This document shows, one piece after another, positions 24,831 to 33,550 of a DNA stretch of 64,000 bases. Both the position numbers and the translations under genes were made by a program. A model generated the notes under the pieces. That model saw only the letters and a program-made list of their open reading frames with translations, had not been told where the DNA came from and searched no databases. The DNA comes from Streptomyces roseirectus (lineage in GTDB: Bacteria; Actinomycetota; Actinomycetes; Streptomycetales; Streptomycetaceae), in the NCBI RefSeq assembly GCF_014489635.1, contig NZ_CP060828.1, positions 8,544,001 to 8,608,000 of the forward strand, given 5' to 3'. Position 1 is the first letter of the stretch; every line of letters begins with the position of its first letter.

Positions 24831-25735
24831 CCGCGACCACCCCGGCCCCGGCGCACCGCGCCCGGCGCATCGGCACGAGGAGCGTCCTGCCGTGGCTCTT
24901 CCTGGCCCCCGCGCTGCTGCTCGCGCTCCTGTTCAAGTTCTGGCCGATGGCCAAGGGCATCTGGCTCAGCCTCTTCAAGGTGCGCCCCTTCCTCGGTGAC
25001 CAGTGGGTCGGCCTGGACAACTACACCCGCGTCCTGAGCGACCACCGGTTCCAGGACGCCGTCGGCCACACCCTGCTCCTCGGCATCGGCATCTCCCTCG
25101 GCGGCATCCTCGTCGGCTTCGCCCTCGCCCTGCTCCTGGAGGGCCAGAGCCGGTCACTGAAGCTCGTCCGCACGGCCGTCTTCCTGCCCGTCGTCACCGC
25201 GACCGCGGTCGTCGGCGAGCTGTGGCGGCTGCTGTACTACCCGACCTCCGACGGCGTGATCAACCACGCCCTCGGCTTCCTGGGCCTGGGACCGACCCAG
25301 TTCCTGGACAACCCGGGCACCGCGCTGTGGTCGACGATGGCCATGGGCATCTGGATGAGCGCCCCCTACAACATGGTGATCATCCTGGCCGGCCTCGCGG
25401 GCGTCGACCGCTCGCTGTACGAGGCCGCCGCGATGGACGGCGTCTCCCTGTGGCAGCGCCTGCGGTACATCACGCTCCCCGCGATCCGCCCCGCCCTCGG
25501 CATCGTCCTCACCCTCGCCGCCATCCGCGGCCTGCGCGTCTTCACCGAGGTGTACGTCCTCACCGGCGGCGGCCCGGCCGGCTCCACCGAGGTGTGGATG
25601 ACCCGCGCCTACACCCTCGGCTTCACCCGCAACGACATCGGCGGCGCCTCGGCGGCCTCCGTGGTCCTGCTGTGCGTGACGCTCCTGCTGACCGTCACGG
25701 TCAACTACTTCCGCAAGAGGGGAGACGCCCGATGA
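24827..25735 (+). CDS. Sugar ABC transporter permease (MalF/UgpA type)
   Basis: A 302-residue inner-membrane protein with six predicted helices. The coupling (EAA) loop is visible as EAAAMDGVSLWQRLRYITLPAIRP, where the conserved G and the following helix contact the ATPase. It starts within the lipoprotein gene stop (ATGA overlap) and ends in the next permease start the same way. No ATPase gene is present in this operon; as in many streptomycetes a shared MsiK-type ATPase encoded elsewhere probably energises it. Confidence 0.93.
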   Translation: MTATTPAPAHRARRIGTRSVLPWLFLAPALLLALLFKFWPMAKGIWLSLFKVRPFLGDQWVGLDNYTRVLSDHRFQDAVGHTLLLGIGISLGGILVGFALALLLEGQSRSLKLVRTAVFLPVVTATAVVGELWRLLYYPTSDGVINHALGFLGLGPTQFLDNPGTALWSTMAMGIWMSAPYNMVIILAGLAGVDRSLYEAAAMDGVSLWQRLRYITLPAIRPALGIVLTLAAIRGLRVFTEVYVLTGGGPAGSTEVWMTRAYTLGFTRNDIGGASAASVVLLCVTLLLTVTVNYFRKRGDAR

Positions 25736-26673
25736 GCGCACCCGCCATCGACCCCGTCCGCGCACCCGCCACCCCGGCCCGCACCAAGTCCGCCAAGGCC
25801 GCCCGCACCACCCCGGCCCGCTTCGACACCGCCCTCGGCTGGAGCGAACGGCCCGGCGTCGCCTGGGCGCTGCGGATCCTGCTCTGCCTGATCGCCCTCG
25901 GCGTCTTCGCCGTGCCCTTCCTGACGATCTTCGCGGGCGCCTTCAGCACGAACCCCAGCGGCTCCGACCTCTCCTTCCTCCCGCACCACCCGACGCTCCT
26001 CAACTTCAAGGTCGCGAACGAGCGCGGCATCTGGGACTACTTCACCAACTCCCTGGTCATCGCGGGCGGCGCCCTCCTGCTCCAGCTCGCCGTCTCGGTC
26101 CTGGCCGCCTACGCCCTCGCCCGGCACAGGTTCCGGGGCCAGGCGCTGATCATGACGCTGTTCATGCTGACGATGATGCTGCCCGAGGAGGTCATCGCGA
26201 TCCCCCTCTCCCTGGTCCTCGGCCACGTTCCCGTCGTCGGCCTCGACCTCAAGGGCACCGTGTGGGGCGTCATCCTGCCGCTCGGCGCCTGGGGCTTCTC
26301 GATCATGCTGCTGACCGAGTTCATGAAGGACATCCCCGTCGAGATCGAGGAGGCCGCCCGCCTCGACGGCGTCGGCGAGTTCCGCATGCTGTGGCAGGTG
26401 ATCCTCCCGCTGTGCAGGCCCGCGCTCGGCGTCGCCGGCGTCCTCGGGTTCGTCATGATCTGGGACCAGTACCTGCTGCCCCTCATCGCCTCCAAGGACC
26501 CCACCGACTACACCGTCACCGTCGCCCTGTCGATCCTGCGCACCGACCCCGAGGTCGGCTCCGGCGTCCTGCTGGCCGGCGCGGTCATCGCCCTCGTCCC
26601 CAGCCTGATCGTCTACCTCCTCCTCCAGCGCTCGCTGGTCACCGGCATCGCGGCCGGCGCCACCAAGGGCTGA
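25732..26673 (+). CDS. Sugar ABC transporter permease (MalG/UgpE type)
   Basis: A 313-residue partner permease with an Ala/Pro/Thr/Lys-rich cytoplasmic N-terminal tail of about 45 residues, then six helices. The EAA loop reads EEAARLDGVGEFRMLWQVILP, and the C-terminus is LLLQRSLVTGIAAGATKG, a family hallmark (ending in G-A-x-K-G). The start ATG at 25732 overlaps the upstream stop by 4 nt. Together with the preceding protein it forms the heterodimeric channel for the operon lipoprotein. Confidence 0.93.
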   Translation: MSAPAIDPVRAPATPARTKSAKAARTTPARFDTALGWSERPGVAWALRILLCLIALGVFAVPFLTIFAGAFSTNPSGSDLSFLPHHPTLLNFKVANERGIWDYFTNSLVIAGGALLLQLAVSVLAAYALARHRFRGQALIMTLFMLTMMLPEEVIAIPLSLVLGHVPVVGLDLKGTVWGVILPLGAWGFSIMLLTEFMKDIPVEIEEAARLDGVGEFRMLWQVILPLCRPALGVAGVLGFVMIWDQYLLPLIASKDPTDYTVTVALSILRTDPEVGSGVLLAGAVIALVPSLIVYLLLQRSLVTGIAAGATKG

Positions 26674-26699
26674 CCTCGACACCCCCCTTGAGAGAAGAC

Positions 26700-27602
26700 A
26701 TGAAGTTCCACGGAGTGCTGTTCTTCCCGGTCACCCCGTTCGACAGGAACGGAGACTTGGACGAGGAACGACTCGCCCAGCACATCGACAACGGTGTCCG
26801 GGCCGGCGCGGGCGGCGTCTTCGTCGCCTGCGGGACCGGCGAGTTCCACGCCCTCACCCCCGACGAGGTCGAACGCGCCACCCAGGTCGCCGTCAAGACC
26901 ACCGCCGGACGCGTCCCCGTCCTCGCCGCCGCCGGCGGGCCCACCCCCGTCGCCCGCGACCACGCCGAACGCGCCGCACGCGCGGGCGCCGACGGCATCC
27001 TCCTGCTCCCGCCCTACCTGGTCACCGCCCCCCAGCAGGGCCTGCTCCGGTACACGGAGGAGGTCACCGCGGCAACCAGCCTCCCGGCGATCTTCTACCA
27101 GCGCGGCACCGCACGCCTCACCGAGGACACCGCCGCCGCGATCGCCGCCCTCCCGAACGTCACCGGCCTCAAGGACGGCCTCGGCGACCTCGAACTCCTC
27201 CACCGCATCGTGCGCCGGGTGCGCGCCGAACAGCCGGAGTTCCAGTTCTTCAACGGCCTGCCCACCGCCGAGATGACCGCCCCCGCCTACCAGGGCATCG
27301 GCGTCGGCCTCTACTCCTCGGCCGTCTTCGCCTTCGCCCCCGAGATCGCCCTCGCCTTCCACCAGGCCCTCGCCGAAGGGGACACAGCCCTCACCGGCAC
27401 CCTCCTCGACGAGTTCTACGCCCCCCTCGTCGCCCTGCGCGACGAGGTACCCGGCTACGCTGTCGCCCTGGTCAAGGCCGGTGTCAGCCTGCGCGGCCTG
27501 GACGTCGGCGGCGTCCGCGCCCCCCTCGTCGACCTCACCCCCGACCACCTCGACAGGCTCGCGCAACTCCTCGACCACGGACTGGAGACCGTCGCCGCAT
27601 GA
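26700..27602 (+). CDS. kdgD: 5-dehydro-4-deoxyglucarate dehydratase
   Basis: A 300-residue class I aldolase-fold enzyme of the DHDPS/NAL superfamily. GVLFFPVTPFDRNGDLDEE opens the barrel, VACGTGEFHALTPDE replaces the DapA GTTGE loop, IFYQRGTA holds the catalytic tyrosine, and GLKDGLGDLELL holds the Schiff-base lysine. KdgD removes water and CO2 from 5-dehydro-4-deoxy-D-glucarate to give 2,5-dioxopentanoate. Its tight placement with glucarate dehydratase (4-nt overlap) makes the assignment firm. A purine-rich GAGAGAAG precedes the ATG. Confidence 0.93.
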   Translation: MKFHGVLFFPVTPFDRNGDLDEERLAQHIDNGVRAGAGGVFVACGTGEFHALTPDEVERATQVAVKTTAGRVPVLAAAGGPTPVARDHAERAARAGADGILLLPPYLVTAPQQGLLRYTEEVTAATSLPAIFYQRGTARLTEDTAAAIAALPNVTGLKDGLGDLELLHRIVRRVRAEQPEFQFFNGLPTAEMTAPAYQGIGVGLYSSAVFAFAPEIALAFHQALAEGDTALTGTLLDEFYAPLVALRDEVPGYAVALVKAGVSLRGLDVGGVRAPLVDLTPDHLDRLAQLLDHGLETVAA

Positions 27603-28849
27603 GCGCCACCCGCATCCGCGAACTGATCGTCACCCCGATCGCCTTCAGCGACCCGCCGCTCCTCAACTCCAACGGCTGCCACGAACCCCTCGCCCTGCGG
27701 ATCATCCTCCAACTCGTCCTGGAGGACGGCACGGTGGGCCTCGGCGAGTCCCCCGGCGGCGCCGCCCGCCTGGAACGACTTGAGATCGCCGCGCAGACCG
27801 TCGTCGGCATGGACGTCTTCGACGCGACGGCCGTCAGCGCCGCCATCGACACCGCGCTGCGTCCGACCGTCGACTCCTCCCACGAGCGCGGCTGGACCTC
27901 CTCCGCCGTCGAGGTCGCCTGCCTCGACGCCCAGGGCAAGCTGCTCGGCCGCCCGGTCAGCGACCTCCTCGGCGGCAGGGTCCGCGACACCGTGCCGTTC
28001 GCCGCGTACCTCTTCTACAAGTGGGCCGAGCACCCCGAGCTGGACGGCCGTCCCGCGATCACCGACGACTGGGGCGCCGCCCTCGACCCCGCCGGGATCG
28101 TCGAGCAGGCCCGCCTCATGCACGAGCGGTACGGGTTCGAGTCGTTCAAGCTCAAGGGCGGTGTCTTCCCGCCCGACGAGGAGATCGCCGCGATCCGTGC
28201 CCTCGCCGAGGCGTTCCCCGGCCGGCCCCTGCGCCTGGACCCCAACATCGCCTGGACCGTGGAGACTTCGCGGTACGTCGCCGAACAGCTCGACGGCGTC
28301 CTCGAATACTTGGAGGACCCGACCCGGGGCATCGAGGGCATGGCCGAGGTCGCGCGGACCGCGCCGATGCCGCTCGCGACCAACATGTGCGTGATCGCCT
28401 GGGAACACCTGAAGCCGGCGATCGAACAGGGCGCGATCCAGGTCCTCCTGACGGACCATCACTACTGGGGCGGGCTGCGCCGCACCCGTGAACTCGCCGC
28501 CGTCTGCGAGGCGTTCGGCGTCAAGCTGTCCATGCACTCCAACTCCCACCTCGGCATCAGCCTCGCCGCGATGACCCACGTCGCCGCCGCCATTCCCAAC
28601 CTCGACCACTCCTGCGACACCCACTACCCGTGGAACAGCGGCGACGAGGTCATTGTCGGGGGCCCGCTGAAGATCGAGAACGGCGAGGTCAGGGTCCCGA
28701 CCGGCCCCGGGCTCGGCGTCGACCTCGACCACGACGTCCTGGAGCGGCTGCACCGCCGCTACCTCGACTCCGGGATGAAGGGCCGCGACGACACCGGCTA
28801 CATGCGCACCTTCCAGCCGGAGTACGAACTGAGGCTGCCCCGCTGGTGA
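27599..28849 (+). CDS. gudD: D-glucarate dehydratase (enolase superfamily)
   Basis: A 416-residue enolase-superfamily dehydratase. Seen are the N-terminal capping domain (SDPPLLNSNGCHEPLALR), the K-x-K catalytic pair in FKLKGGVFPPDEE, metal ligands in LDPNIAWTVE and YLEDPTRG, and the opposing histidine in KLSMHSNSHLGISLA. These residues and the length match glucarate dehydratase, which converts D-glucarate to 5-dehydro-4-deoxyglucarate, the substrate of the upstream gene product. It ends the operon; the dehydrogenase needed to turn 2,5-dioxopentanoate into 2-oxoglutarate is not in this window. Confidence 0.94.
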   Translation: MSATRIRELIVTPIAFSDPPLLNSNGCHEPLALRIILQLVLEDGTVGLGESPGGAARLERLEIAAQTVVGMDVFDATAVSAAIDTALRPTVDSSHERGWTSSAVEVACLDAQGKLLGRPVSDLLGGRVRDTVPFAAYLFYKWAEHPELDGRPAITDDWGAALDPAGIVEQARLMHERYGFESFKLKGGVFPPDEEIAAIRALAEAFPGRPLRLDPNIAWTVETSRYVAEQLDGVLEYLEDPTRGIEGMAEVARTAPMPLATNMCVIAWEHLKPAIEQGAIQVLLTDHHYWGGLRRTRELAAVCEAFGVKLSMHSNSHLGISLAAMTHVAAAIPNLDHSCDTHYPWNSGDEVIVGGPLKIENGEVRVPTGPGLGVDLDHDVLERLHRRYLDSGMKGRDDTGYMRTFQPEYELRLPRW

Positions 28850-28866
28850 GTACCTAGACTGCCGGT

Positions 28867-29244
28867 ATGACTACGCCGACCGACCGACTGGGCGCGGGCA
28901 AGTACCTGCTCATCACCAGCTACCGCAAGAACGGGACCGGTGTCTCCACGCCGGTGTGGGTGGTGCGCGACGGCGACGCGCTGGGCGCCTGGACCGTGAC
29001 CGACTCCTGGAAGGTCAAGCGGATCCGGGCCCGTGCGGACGTCATGGTCGGCCCCTGCGACGCCCGGGGCAACCCGACGGGCGAGCAGGTGCCGGGCACG
29101 GCGGAGATCTGCGACGCGGCGACGACGGCCCGGTACCGGACGCTGATCGCGAAGAAGTACGGGATCCTCGGCCGCCTCACCCTGCTGGGCAGCCGGCTGC
29201 GGCGCGGGCTGGACGGCACGATCGGCGTCCGGATCACGGTGTGA
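28867..29244 (+). CDS. PPOX-class flavin/F420-dependent split-barrel protein
   Basis: A 125-residue split-beta-barrel protein. It opens LGAGKYLLITSYRKNGTGVSTPVWVVRDGD, the strand pattern of the PPOX family that binds F420 or FMN, continues TDSWKVKRIRARADVMVGPCDARGN and ends in GLDGTIGVRITV, which is usual for the actinobacterial group annotated as F420-dependent oxidoreductases. Substrate unknown. It starts 17 nt after gudD, so it may be read through from the operon, but it has no known link to glucarate. A strong terminator follows within 10 nt. Confidence 0.82.
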   Translation: MTTPTDRLGAGKYLLITSYRKNGTGVSTPVWVVRDGDALGAWTVTDSWKVKRIRARADVMVGPCDARGNPTGEQVPGTAEICDAATTARYRTLIAKKYGILGRLTLLGSRLRRGLDGTIGVRITV

Positions 29245-29250
29245 GGACGA

Positions 29251-29288
29251 GTGAGGGGGCGCGAGCCGGACAGCTCGCGCCCCCTCAC
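29251..29288. terminator. Very strong bidirectional terminator hairpin
   Basis: GTGAGGGGGCGCGAGC (29251-29266) and GCTCGCGCCCCCTCAC (29273-29288) make a perfect 16-bp stem with a 6-nt loop, between the convergent PPOX-type gene and the large hydrolase gene. Confidence 0.9.
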
Positions 29289-29301
29289 CTTGGGAAGTAC
29301 C

Positions 29302-32040
29302 TCAGGACGCGTCCGTCACCGTCCCCGTCACCGCCGTCCCCGGCAGCTCCTTCCCGTCCTGGTCGGTCTGCGCCACCCGCACCGACTCGGCCGGCTCGGT
29401 GACACTGTCCTTGACGGTCTTGATGTCGAAGTCGGCGGTGGTCTGGCCGGCCTCGATGGTCAGCCACACCCAGACGTCGGCCTTCGACAGCGCCCGCTCC
29501 GGGTCCGGCTTCTGCCCCGAGTAGTCGTCGAGCCACTGCGCGTCGACGTCCTTCGTGGACAGCTCGGTCCCCTCCGTCACCGGCACGATCCGCACCGGCT
29601 TGAAGATGTCGACGTCGGCCTTCTCGGAGAGCGTCAGCCGCCACAGCAGCGTCCCGCCCTCGGTCACCTTGTCCGTGACCGGCGTGAGCGTCGCCTTCGG
29701 CTCCGGGTCGTCGTTGAGCGCGGTGACCCCGCCCCGGTGGTTCCCGACGACCGCGCCGCGCACCGCCTTCACGGCGATGTCCTGCCGCTGGTCGTACCCG
29801 AACCGGGTGTCGCCCTTGACCTGCACCTGGACGTCGATGTTGCTGACGCCGGGCCGGACGGTCACCAGCTTGTCCGTGGCCTTGCCCGAGTCGGGGTCGA
29901 GGACGTAGTAGCGGACCTGCCCGCTGCCCTTCCCGGACACCGTCACCGGCACCCGGTAGGTACGCACCCCGGAGTCGCCCTCCTTGACGGTGAGCCGGCC
30001 GACGTCCACGCGCGCCAGCGCGGCGGCCTGGGCGGCGGGGGTGCCGGGACGCCAGCCCCAGGCGTCGATCAGCCACGCCTTGCCGGACGTCGAACGCGGC
30101 GTCAGCTCAAGGGACTTGACCTTCTTGAGGTCGAACGTCCTCGCCGTCTTCAGCGGGACCCGCACCTCGCGCGCCCAGTAGGAGGCGGTGGCGTCGGTGC
30201 CGGGCAGCCCGTCCACGGCGACCTGGCCGAGCTTGGCGCGCCGGTTCGCGGAGTCGACGAGGGTCACGTCGAGCTTGGTGCCCCGGGTGTTCGGCGGGAC
30301 GAAGACGCGCAGCGCGAGCGACTGCGAACCGGCCAGCGACAGCGGCTTCGCGGGGGTGATCCGCGCGGCCGTGCCCGGCTTGGTCCAGGAGACGGCGACC
30401 GCGCGGCGGCCGGCCTCCCGCTCGGTGTCCCACTGCGCGAAGTGCGGCGAGGTGCCCTTCTTGCGGTCGAGCCCGCACGCCGCCTTCGGGTCGGCGGTGA
30501 TCTCGTCGCAGAGCCGGGCGCCGGACACGGTCACGGCGGTGTCCGGCAGGAACCCGGCACCCCGGTTCGCGCCGACGGCGTGCGTGAGGACCTGCGCCTT
30601 CCCGGCCGAGGGGGCGCGGACGGCCGTCCCGTCGAGGAGCGGGCGTACCCGGTCGTCACCGGCGACGAACAGCCGCGCGGCGGCGGCGATGTAGACGGCG
30701 CCGGCCTGGTGCTGCTGGTCGGCGGTCAGCCGGGTCGCCTTGCCGGGGGCGCAGACCGCGTCGGGCTTCTCCGGGTCGGCGTAGAAGTCGTCCCAGGCCG
30801 GGGCCTTCGCCTTGCCGGGCGTCCACTCGGTGTTGAAGAAGTTGTGGTTCGCGCCGACCACGTACACCGCGCTGTGCAGCGCCTTGCCGTTGCTGACACC
30901 GCGCGTGCCGTCGACGTAGACCTCGCCCTGGAGGTCGGAGACGTCGCCGTCGCAGCCCGGCAGGATCGTCGCGGACGGCACGTCGGCGACCGGGTTCTGG
31001 CCGAAGATCGTCGGTCCGATCAGCACGGTCCCGCTGATGTGCCAGCGCGCCTTGCCGGGTGCCCCGTCCTGGGCGGCGGGCGGCGGGTACAGGCTGTCCA
31101 TGGCCGCCCGGTTGACGCCCTCACCGCCGCGCGAGTGCCCGACGAGCAGCACCTTCGACAGGTCGGTCTTCGGCGCACCGCGCACGATCGCGGGCGCGGA
31201 CGACGGCTTCGCGGCCCAGTCCGCCCAGCGGGCCAGGTGGCGGCGGACCAGCGAGGAGCGGGCCTGCGCCCCGGCGTCGTCGGCTTCCCAGTCCTGGCCG
31301 TTGATGCCGTTCGCGGAGATGGAGACCGTCACATAGCCCTGGGACGCGAGGAGTTGCTGGTCCTTCACGTAGCCCTGGTGGCTGGGGATCTCCTTGTAGC
31401 CCTTGGCGCAGGGCCAGTCGCCCGTGACGTCGTTCTCGCTGCCCGGCTTGTAGCAGGTCGAGTGCCTGCCGTGCAGGAACAGCGCGACGGGACGCTTGCC
31501 GGTGGCGCCCTTGGGCGCGATCACCAGGCCCCGCATCTCCACGGGCACCTTGAAACCGGGGAGTTTGACGGCGGGCAGCGAGTACTCGCCGCTCGATGTC
31601 CGGTACGGGCCGGGCTTGCCGGGGTCGACCGGGTTGGCCGGCAGCGCCGGGGCGGCCTGGGGCGCGGCGAGTGAGGGGGCGGCGGCGGGCTCCTCGACGT
31701 CCAGCCGGCGTCCGCTCGCCCGGACCTGGAGGCGGGTCAGCTCCTCGGCCTGTGCGGCGTCGTCGAGGGCGAGCTTGAACGTGCGGCCGTCGGCGGCCGG
31801 CTGAGGGACGCCCAGGAGGCGGCCGTTCGCGTGGAACTCCACGCGCGCGTCCCCCATGGGCACGGGCTGCGACGCGCGCCACAGCAGATCATGGCCGGAT
31901 ACGCGCCAGCCGGGCGGAAGCGGGTGCGCGGCCGACGGACTCGCCGACGGCTGCTGGGTTGCCTGGGCCAACGTCGGTGAACCCGCCAGGACCGCTATCG
32001 CGGCCACAGCGGTGACACCTATTCGCCGGGCACGGGACAA
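29302..32040 (-). CDS. Large secreted alpha/beta hydrolase with Calx-beta-like C-terminus
   Basis: A 912-residue exported protein. I place the start at the TTG at 32040 because GGAGGGA lies 5-11 nt upstream, giving MSRARRIGVTAVAAIAVLAG, a good signal peptide; the ATG at 32061 has no ribosome binding site. An N-terminal beta domain is followed by an alpha/beta hydrolase fold with nucleophile elbow GHSRGGEG, acid candidate in GCDGDVSD and histidine in GANHNFFN; LFLHGRHSTCY supplies the oxyanion region. The last ~250 residues contain repeated beta-sandwich segments (VKEGDSGVRTYRVPVTV, VTEGGTLLWRLTLSE) resembling Calx-beta modules. It probably cleaves an extracellular ester; the substrate is unknown. 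Confidence 0.82.
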   Translation of the reverse strand: MSRARRIGVTAVAAIAVLAGSPTLAQATQQPSASPSAAHPLPPGWRVSGHDLLWRASQPVPMGDARVEFHANGRLLGVPQPAADGRTFKLALDDAAQAEELTRLQVRASGRRLDVEEPAAAPSLAAPQAAPALPANPVDPGKPGPYRTSSGEYSLPAVKLPGFKVPVEMRGLVIAPKGATGKRPVALFLHGRHSTCYKPGSENDVTGDWPCAKGYKEIPSHQGYVKDQQLLASQGYVTVSISANGINGQDWEADDAGAQARSSLVRRHLARWADWAAKPSSAPAIVRGAPKTDLSKVLLVGHSRGGEGVNRAAMDSLYPPPAAQDGAPGKARWHISGTVLIGPTIFGQNPVADVPSATILPGCDGDVSDLQGEVYVDGTRGVSNGKALHSAVYVVGANHNFFNTEWTPGKAKAPAWDDFYADPEKPDAVCAPGKATRLTADQQHQAGAVYIAAAARLFVAGDDRVRPLLDGTAVRAPSAGKAQVLTHAVGANRGAGFLPDTAVTVSGARLCDEITADPKAACGLDRKKGTSPHFAQWDTEREAGRRAVAVSWTKPGTAARITPAKPLSLAGSQSLALRVFVPPNTRGTKLDVTLVDSANRRAKLGQVAVDGLPGTDATASYWAREVRVPLKTARTFDLKKVKSLELTPRSTSGKAWLIDAWGWRPGTPAAQAAALARVDVGRLTVKEGDSGVRTYRVPVTVSGKGSGQVRYYVLDPDSGKATDKLVTVRPGVSNIDVQVQVKGDTRFGYDQRQDIAVKAVRGAVVGNHRGGVTALNDDPEPKATLTPVTDKVTEGGTLLWRLTLSEKADVDIFKPVRIVPVTEGTELSTKDVDAQWLDDYSGQKPDPERALSKADVWVWLTIEAGQTTADFDIKTVKDSVTEPAESVRVAQTDQDGKELPGTAVTGTVTDAS

Positions 32041-32222
32041 GGGAGTTCCCTCCTCGCACATGGAGTGCGGCGTCCCGTCGGAACCGGGCGCCTCGCACGT
32101 CATTGAGGATGCGAAGCATGTCCTATGGGTTGGCTGTGGGAACTCTGTTCGGATCAACGACCGACTCTTTCAAGCCAGTTCTGAAACTTTCAAGAACATC
32201 TGCAGCCGACCGCGCGGACCGG

Positions 32223-32627
32223 CTACCAGGACCGGTACGGCTCGTCGATCAGCTGGAACACCGGCTCGCCGCGCACCGGGTCCTGAGCGGTCGTCAGCCG
32301 CACCCGGTCCCCGCTGTGGATGCCGATCGGCGGCCCGATGACCCGGCCGCGCACCACGAACCCCTCGGCCATCTCGATCATCGACACGTTGCGCGCGGCG
32401 GGCGTGTTGCGGTGCACGACCGTCGAGTGCCGGACGGTGCCGACGCCCTCGCTGCGCTCGGTGCGCAGCTCGCTGCCCCGGCAGACGGGGCACAGCACCC
32501 GGTGGTACATCGCGGTGCCGCAGTAGGTGCACCGCTGGAAGCGGATCGTCTCGGTGTCGGGGGTGCGCCGGTCGAGGACGGCGGCCCCGCCGGCCGCCCG
32601 CTGCGTGGCGTTCGTGTGGTGATACAC
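32223..32627 (-). CDS. Zinc-ribbon / OB-fold protein (DUF35 family)
   Basis: About 134 residues from the GTG at 32627 (AGGGAG nine bases upstream). A rubredoxin-like zinc ribbon is formed by RCTYCG and LCPVCRG, followed by an OB-fold with GVGTVRHSTVVHR and FVVRGRVIGPPIG. DUF35 proteins usually accompany thiolases and acyl-CoA enzymes and contribute to acyl-CoA or ketone binding, but no thiolase is adjacent here. The frame continues to 32711, but the promoter -10 at 32700-32705 lies inside that extension. A palindrome in this promoter matches one before the upstream TetR gene, so this gene is a probable target of that repressor. Confidence 0.82.
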   Translation of the reverse strand: MYHHTNATQRAAGGAAVLDRRTPDTETIRFQRCTYCGTAMYHRVLCPVCRGSELRTERSEGVGTVRHSTVVHRNTPAARNVSMIEMAEGFVVRGRVIGPPIGIHSGDRVRLTTAQDPVRGEPVFQLIDEPYRSW

Positions 32628-32699
32628 GCTGATCGACTCCCTGGGCTCGCGCGGACGGACCGCACGGGGCGTACCTCCGTGCCGCCGTGCACAACGATC

Positions 32700-32728
32700 A
32701 GCGTATGGCACTCAGTGCCAGCCGTAAA
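32700..32728 (-). promoter_or_regulatory. Promoter with palindromic TetR-type operator in the spacer
   Basis: On the minus strand -35 TTTACG (32723-32728), 17-nt spacer, -10 TACGCT (32700-32705). The spacer is almost filled by the perfect palindrome TGGCACT-C-AGTGCCA (32706-32720). Repressor bound there would exclude polymerase. A near copy, 13 of 15 bases, lies before the TetR gene at 33483. Confidence 0.65.
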
Positions 32729-32787
32729 GGCACTGGGTACCCCTGACGTGGGATCAGGGGCACCCCTGTGTCAGGTCCGACGCCCGG

Positions 32788-33483
32788 TCAGGGGCGCCCC
32801 AGCGTCGTCTCGATCTCCTGGACCACCCGCCACAGCGGCGCACCGCGCCGGGAGACGACCACGACCACGTCCTCGGGCCGCTCGGCCGGGGGTGCGGCGG
32901 GGCCGTAGGTCGCGTGGACGTACTCCAGCGCGTGGTCGACCATCGCGCCCGCGTCACCCGTGCCGTCCGAACGCAGCCAGGAGCGCAGGGCGTTGTTGTG
33001 CGCGGCCACCACCGCCGCCGCGATCACGTCGGCGCGCAGCGTGCCGTCGGGGCGGTCGGCGTAGCGGGCGCGCAGGTACTCGGCGAGGGCGCGCTCGTAG
33101 CGCCACACCACCGACAACTCGTAGGCGCGCAGCCCCGGTACGCGCTTGGTGAGCCGGTAGCGCTGCACGGAGAAGGCCGGGTTCTCGGCGTACATCCGCA
33201 GCACCAGCCGGGCCGCGTCGCACACCCGGCGCACCGGCTCGTGCCCCGCGCCACCCGCGTCGTTCACGCCGTCCTCGGTGAGGAAGGCGGTCATGTCGGC
33301 GAGGCACCGCTCGTGGTCGGGGAAGACCACGTCCTCCTTGGAGGGGAAGTACCGGAAGAACGACCGCCGGCCGACCCCGGCGAGGGCCACGATGTCGTCG
33401 ACCGTGGTCTGTTCGTACCCGCGTTCCAGGAACAGCCGGAAGGCCGCCGCGACCAGCGCGTCCCGCATGGGGGGCTTGCTCAT
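32788..33483 (-). CDS. TetR-family transcriptional regulator
   Basis: A 231-residue repressor. The N-terminal HTH reads MRDALVAAAFRLFLERGYEQ then TTVDDIVALAGVGRRSFFRY and FPSKEDVVF, a standard TetR DNA-binding domain; the C-terminal part is the helical ligand-binding/dimer domain ending RRGAPLWRVVQEIETTL. Ligand unknown. ATG at 33483 lies seven bases after TACGTT, a candidate -10, so the message may be leaderless. The near-palindrome TGGCACTCAGTTCCC and its surroundings at 33503-33526 suggest autoregulation, and the same motif before the zinc-ribbon gene suggests a two-target regulon. Confidence 0.9.
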   Translation of the reverse strand: MSKPPMRDALVAAAFRLFLERGYEQTTVDDIVALAGVGRRSFFRYFPSKEDVVFPDHERCLADMTAFLTEDGVNDAGGAGHEPVRRVCDAARLVLRMYAENPAFSVQRYRLTKRVPGLRAYELSVVWRYERALAEYLRARYADRPDGTLRADVIAAAVVAAHNNALRSWLRSDGTGDAGAMVDHALEYVHATYGPAAPPAERPEDVVVVVSRRGAPLWRVVQEIETTLGRP

Positions 33484-33502
33484 GGCAGGGAACGTAGCAC
33501 GC

Positions 33503-33526
33503 GATGGCACTCAGTTCCCTGCCATC
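33503..33526. promoter_or_regulatory. TetR autoregulatory operator candidate
   Basis: GATGGCA (33503-33509) and TGCCATC (33520-33526) are perfect inverted arms with a 10-nt spacer, and the contained TGGCACTCAGTTCCC differs at two positions from the perfect palindrome at 32706-32720. It lies 20-43 bases before the TetR ATG. Confidence 0.55.
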
Positions 33527-33550
33527 TGGAGCCTAGAGGGAACTGAGTGC
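33507..33550. repeat. 14-bp inverted repeat between folD and the TetR gene
   Basis: GCACTCAGTTCCCT (33507-33520) and AGGGAACTGAGTGC (33537-33550) are perfect reverse complements with a 16-nt loop. The right arm touches the folD stop codon. It may be the folD terminator, and because its arms carry the TetR operator motif it may also offer the repressor a second site. Confidence 0.65.

Noticed and set aside
28867..29244. Assigning the PPOX-type gene to the glucarate pathway
   Set aside because: It lies only 17 nt after gudD but its flavin/F420 fold has no known role in aldarate catabolism; kept as a neighbour only.
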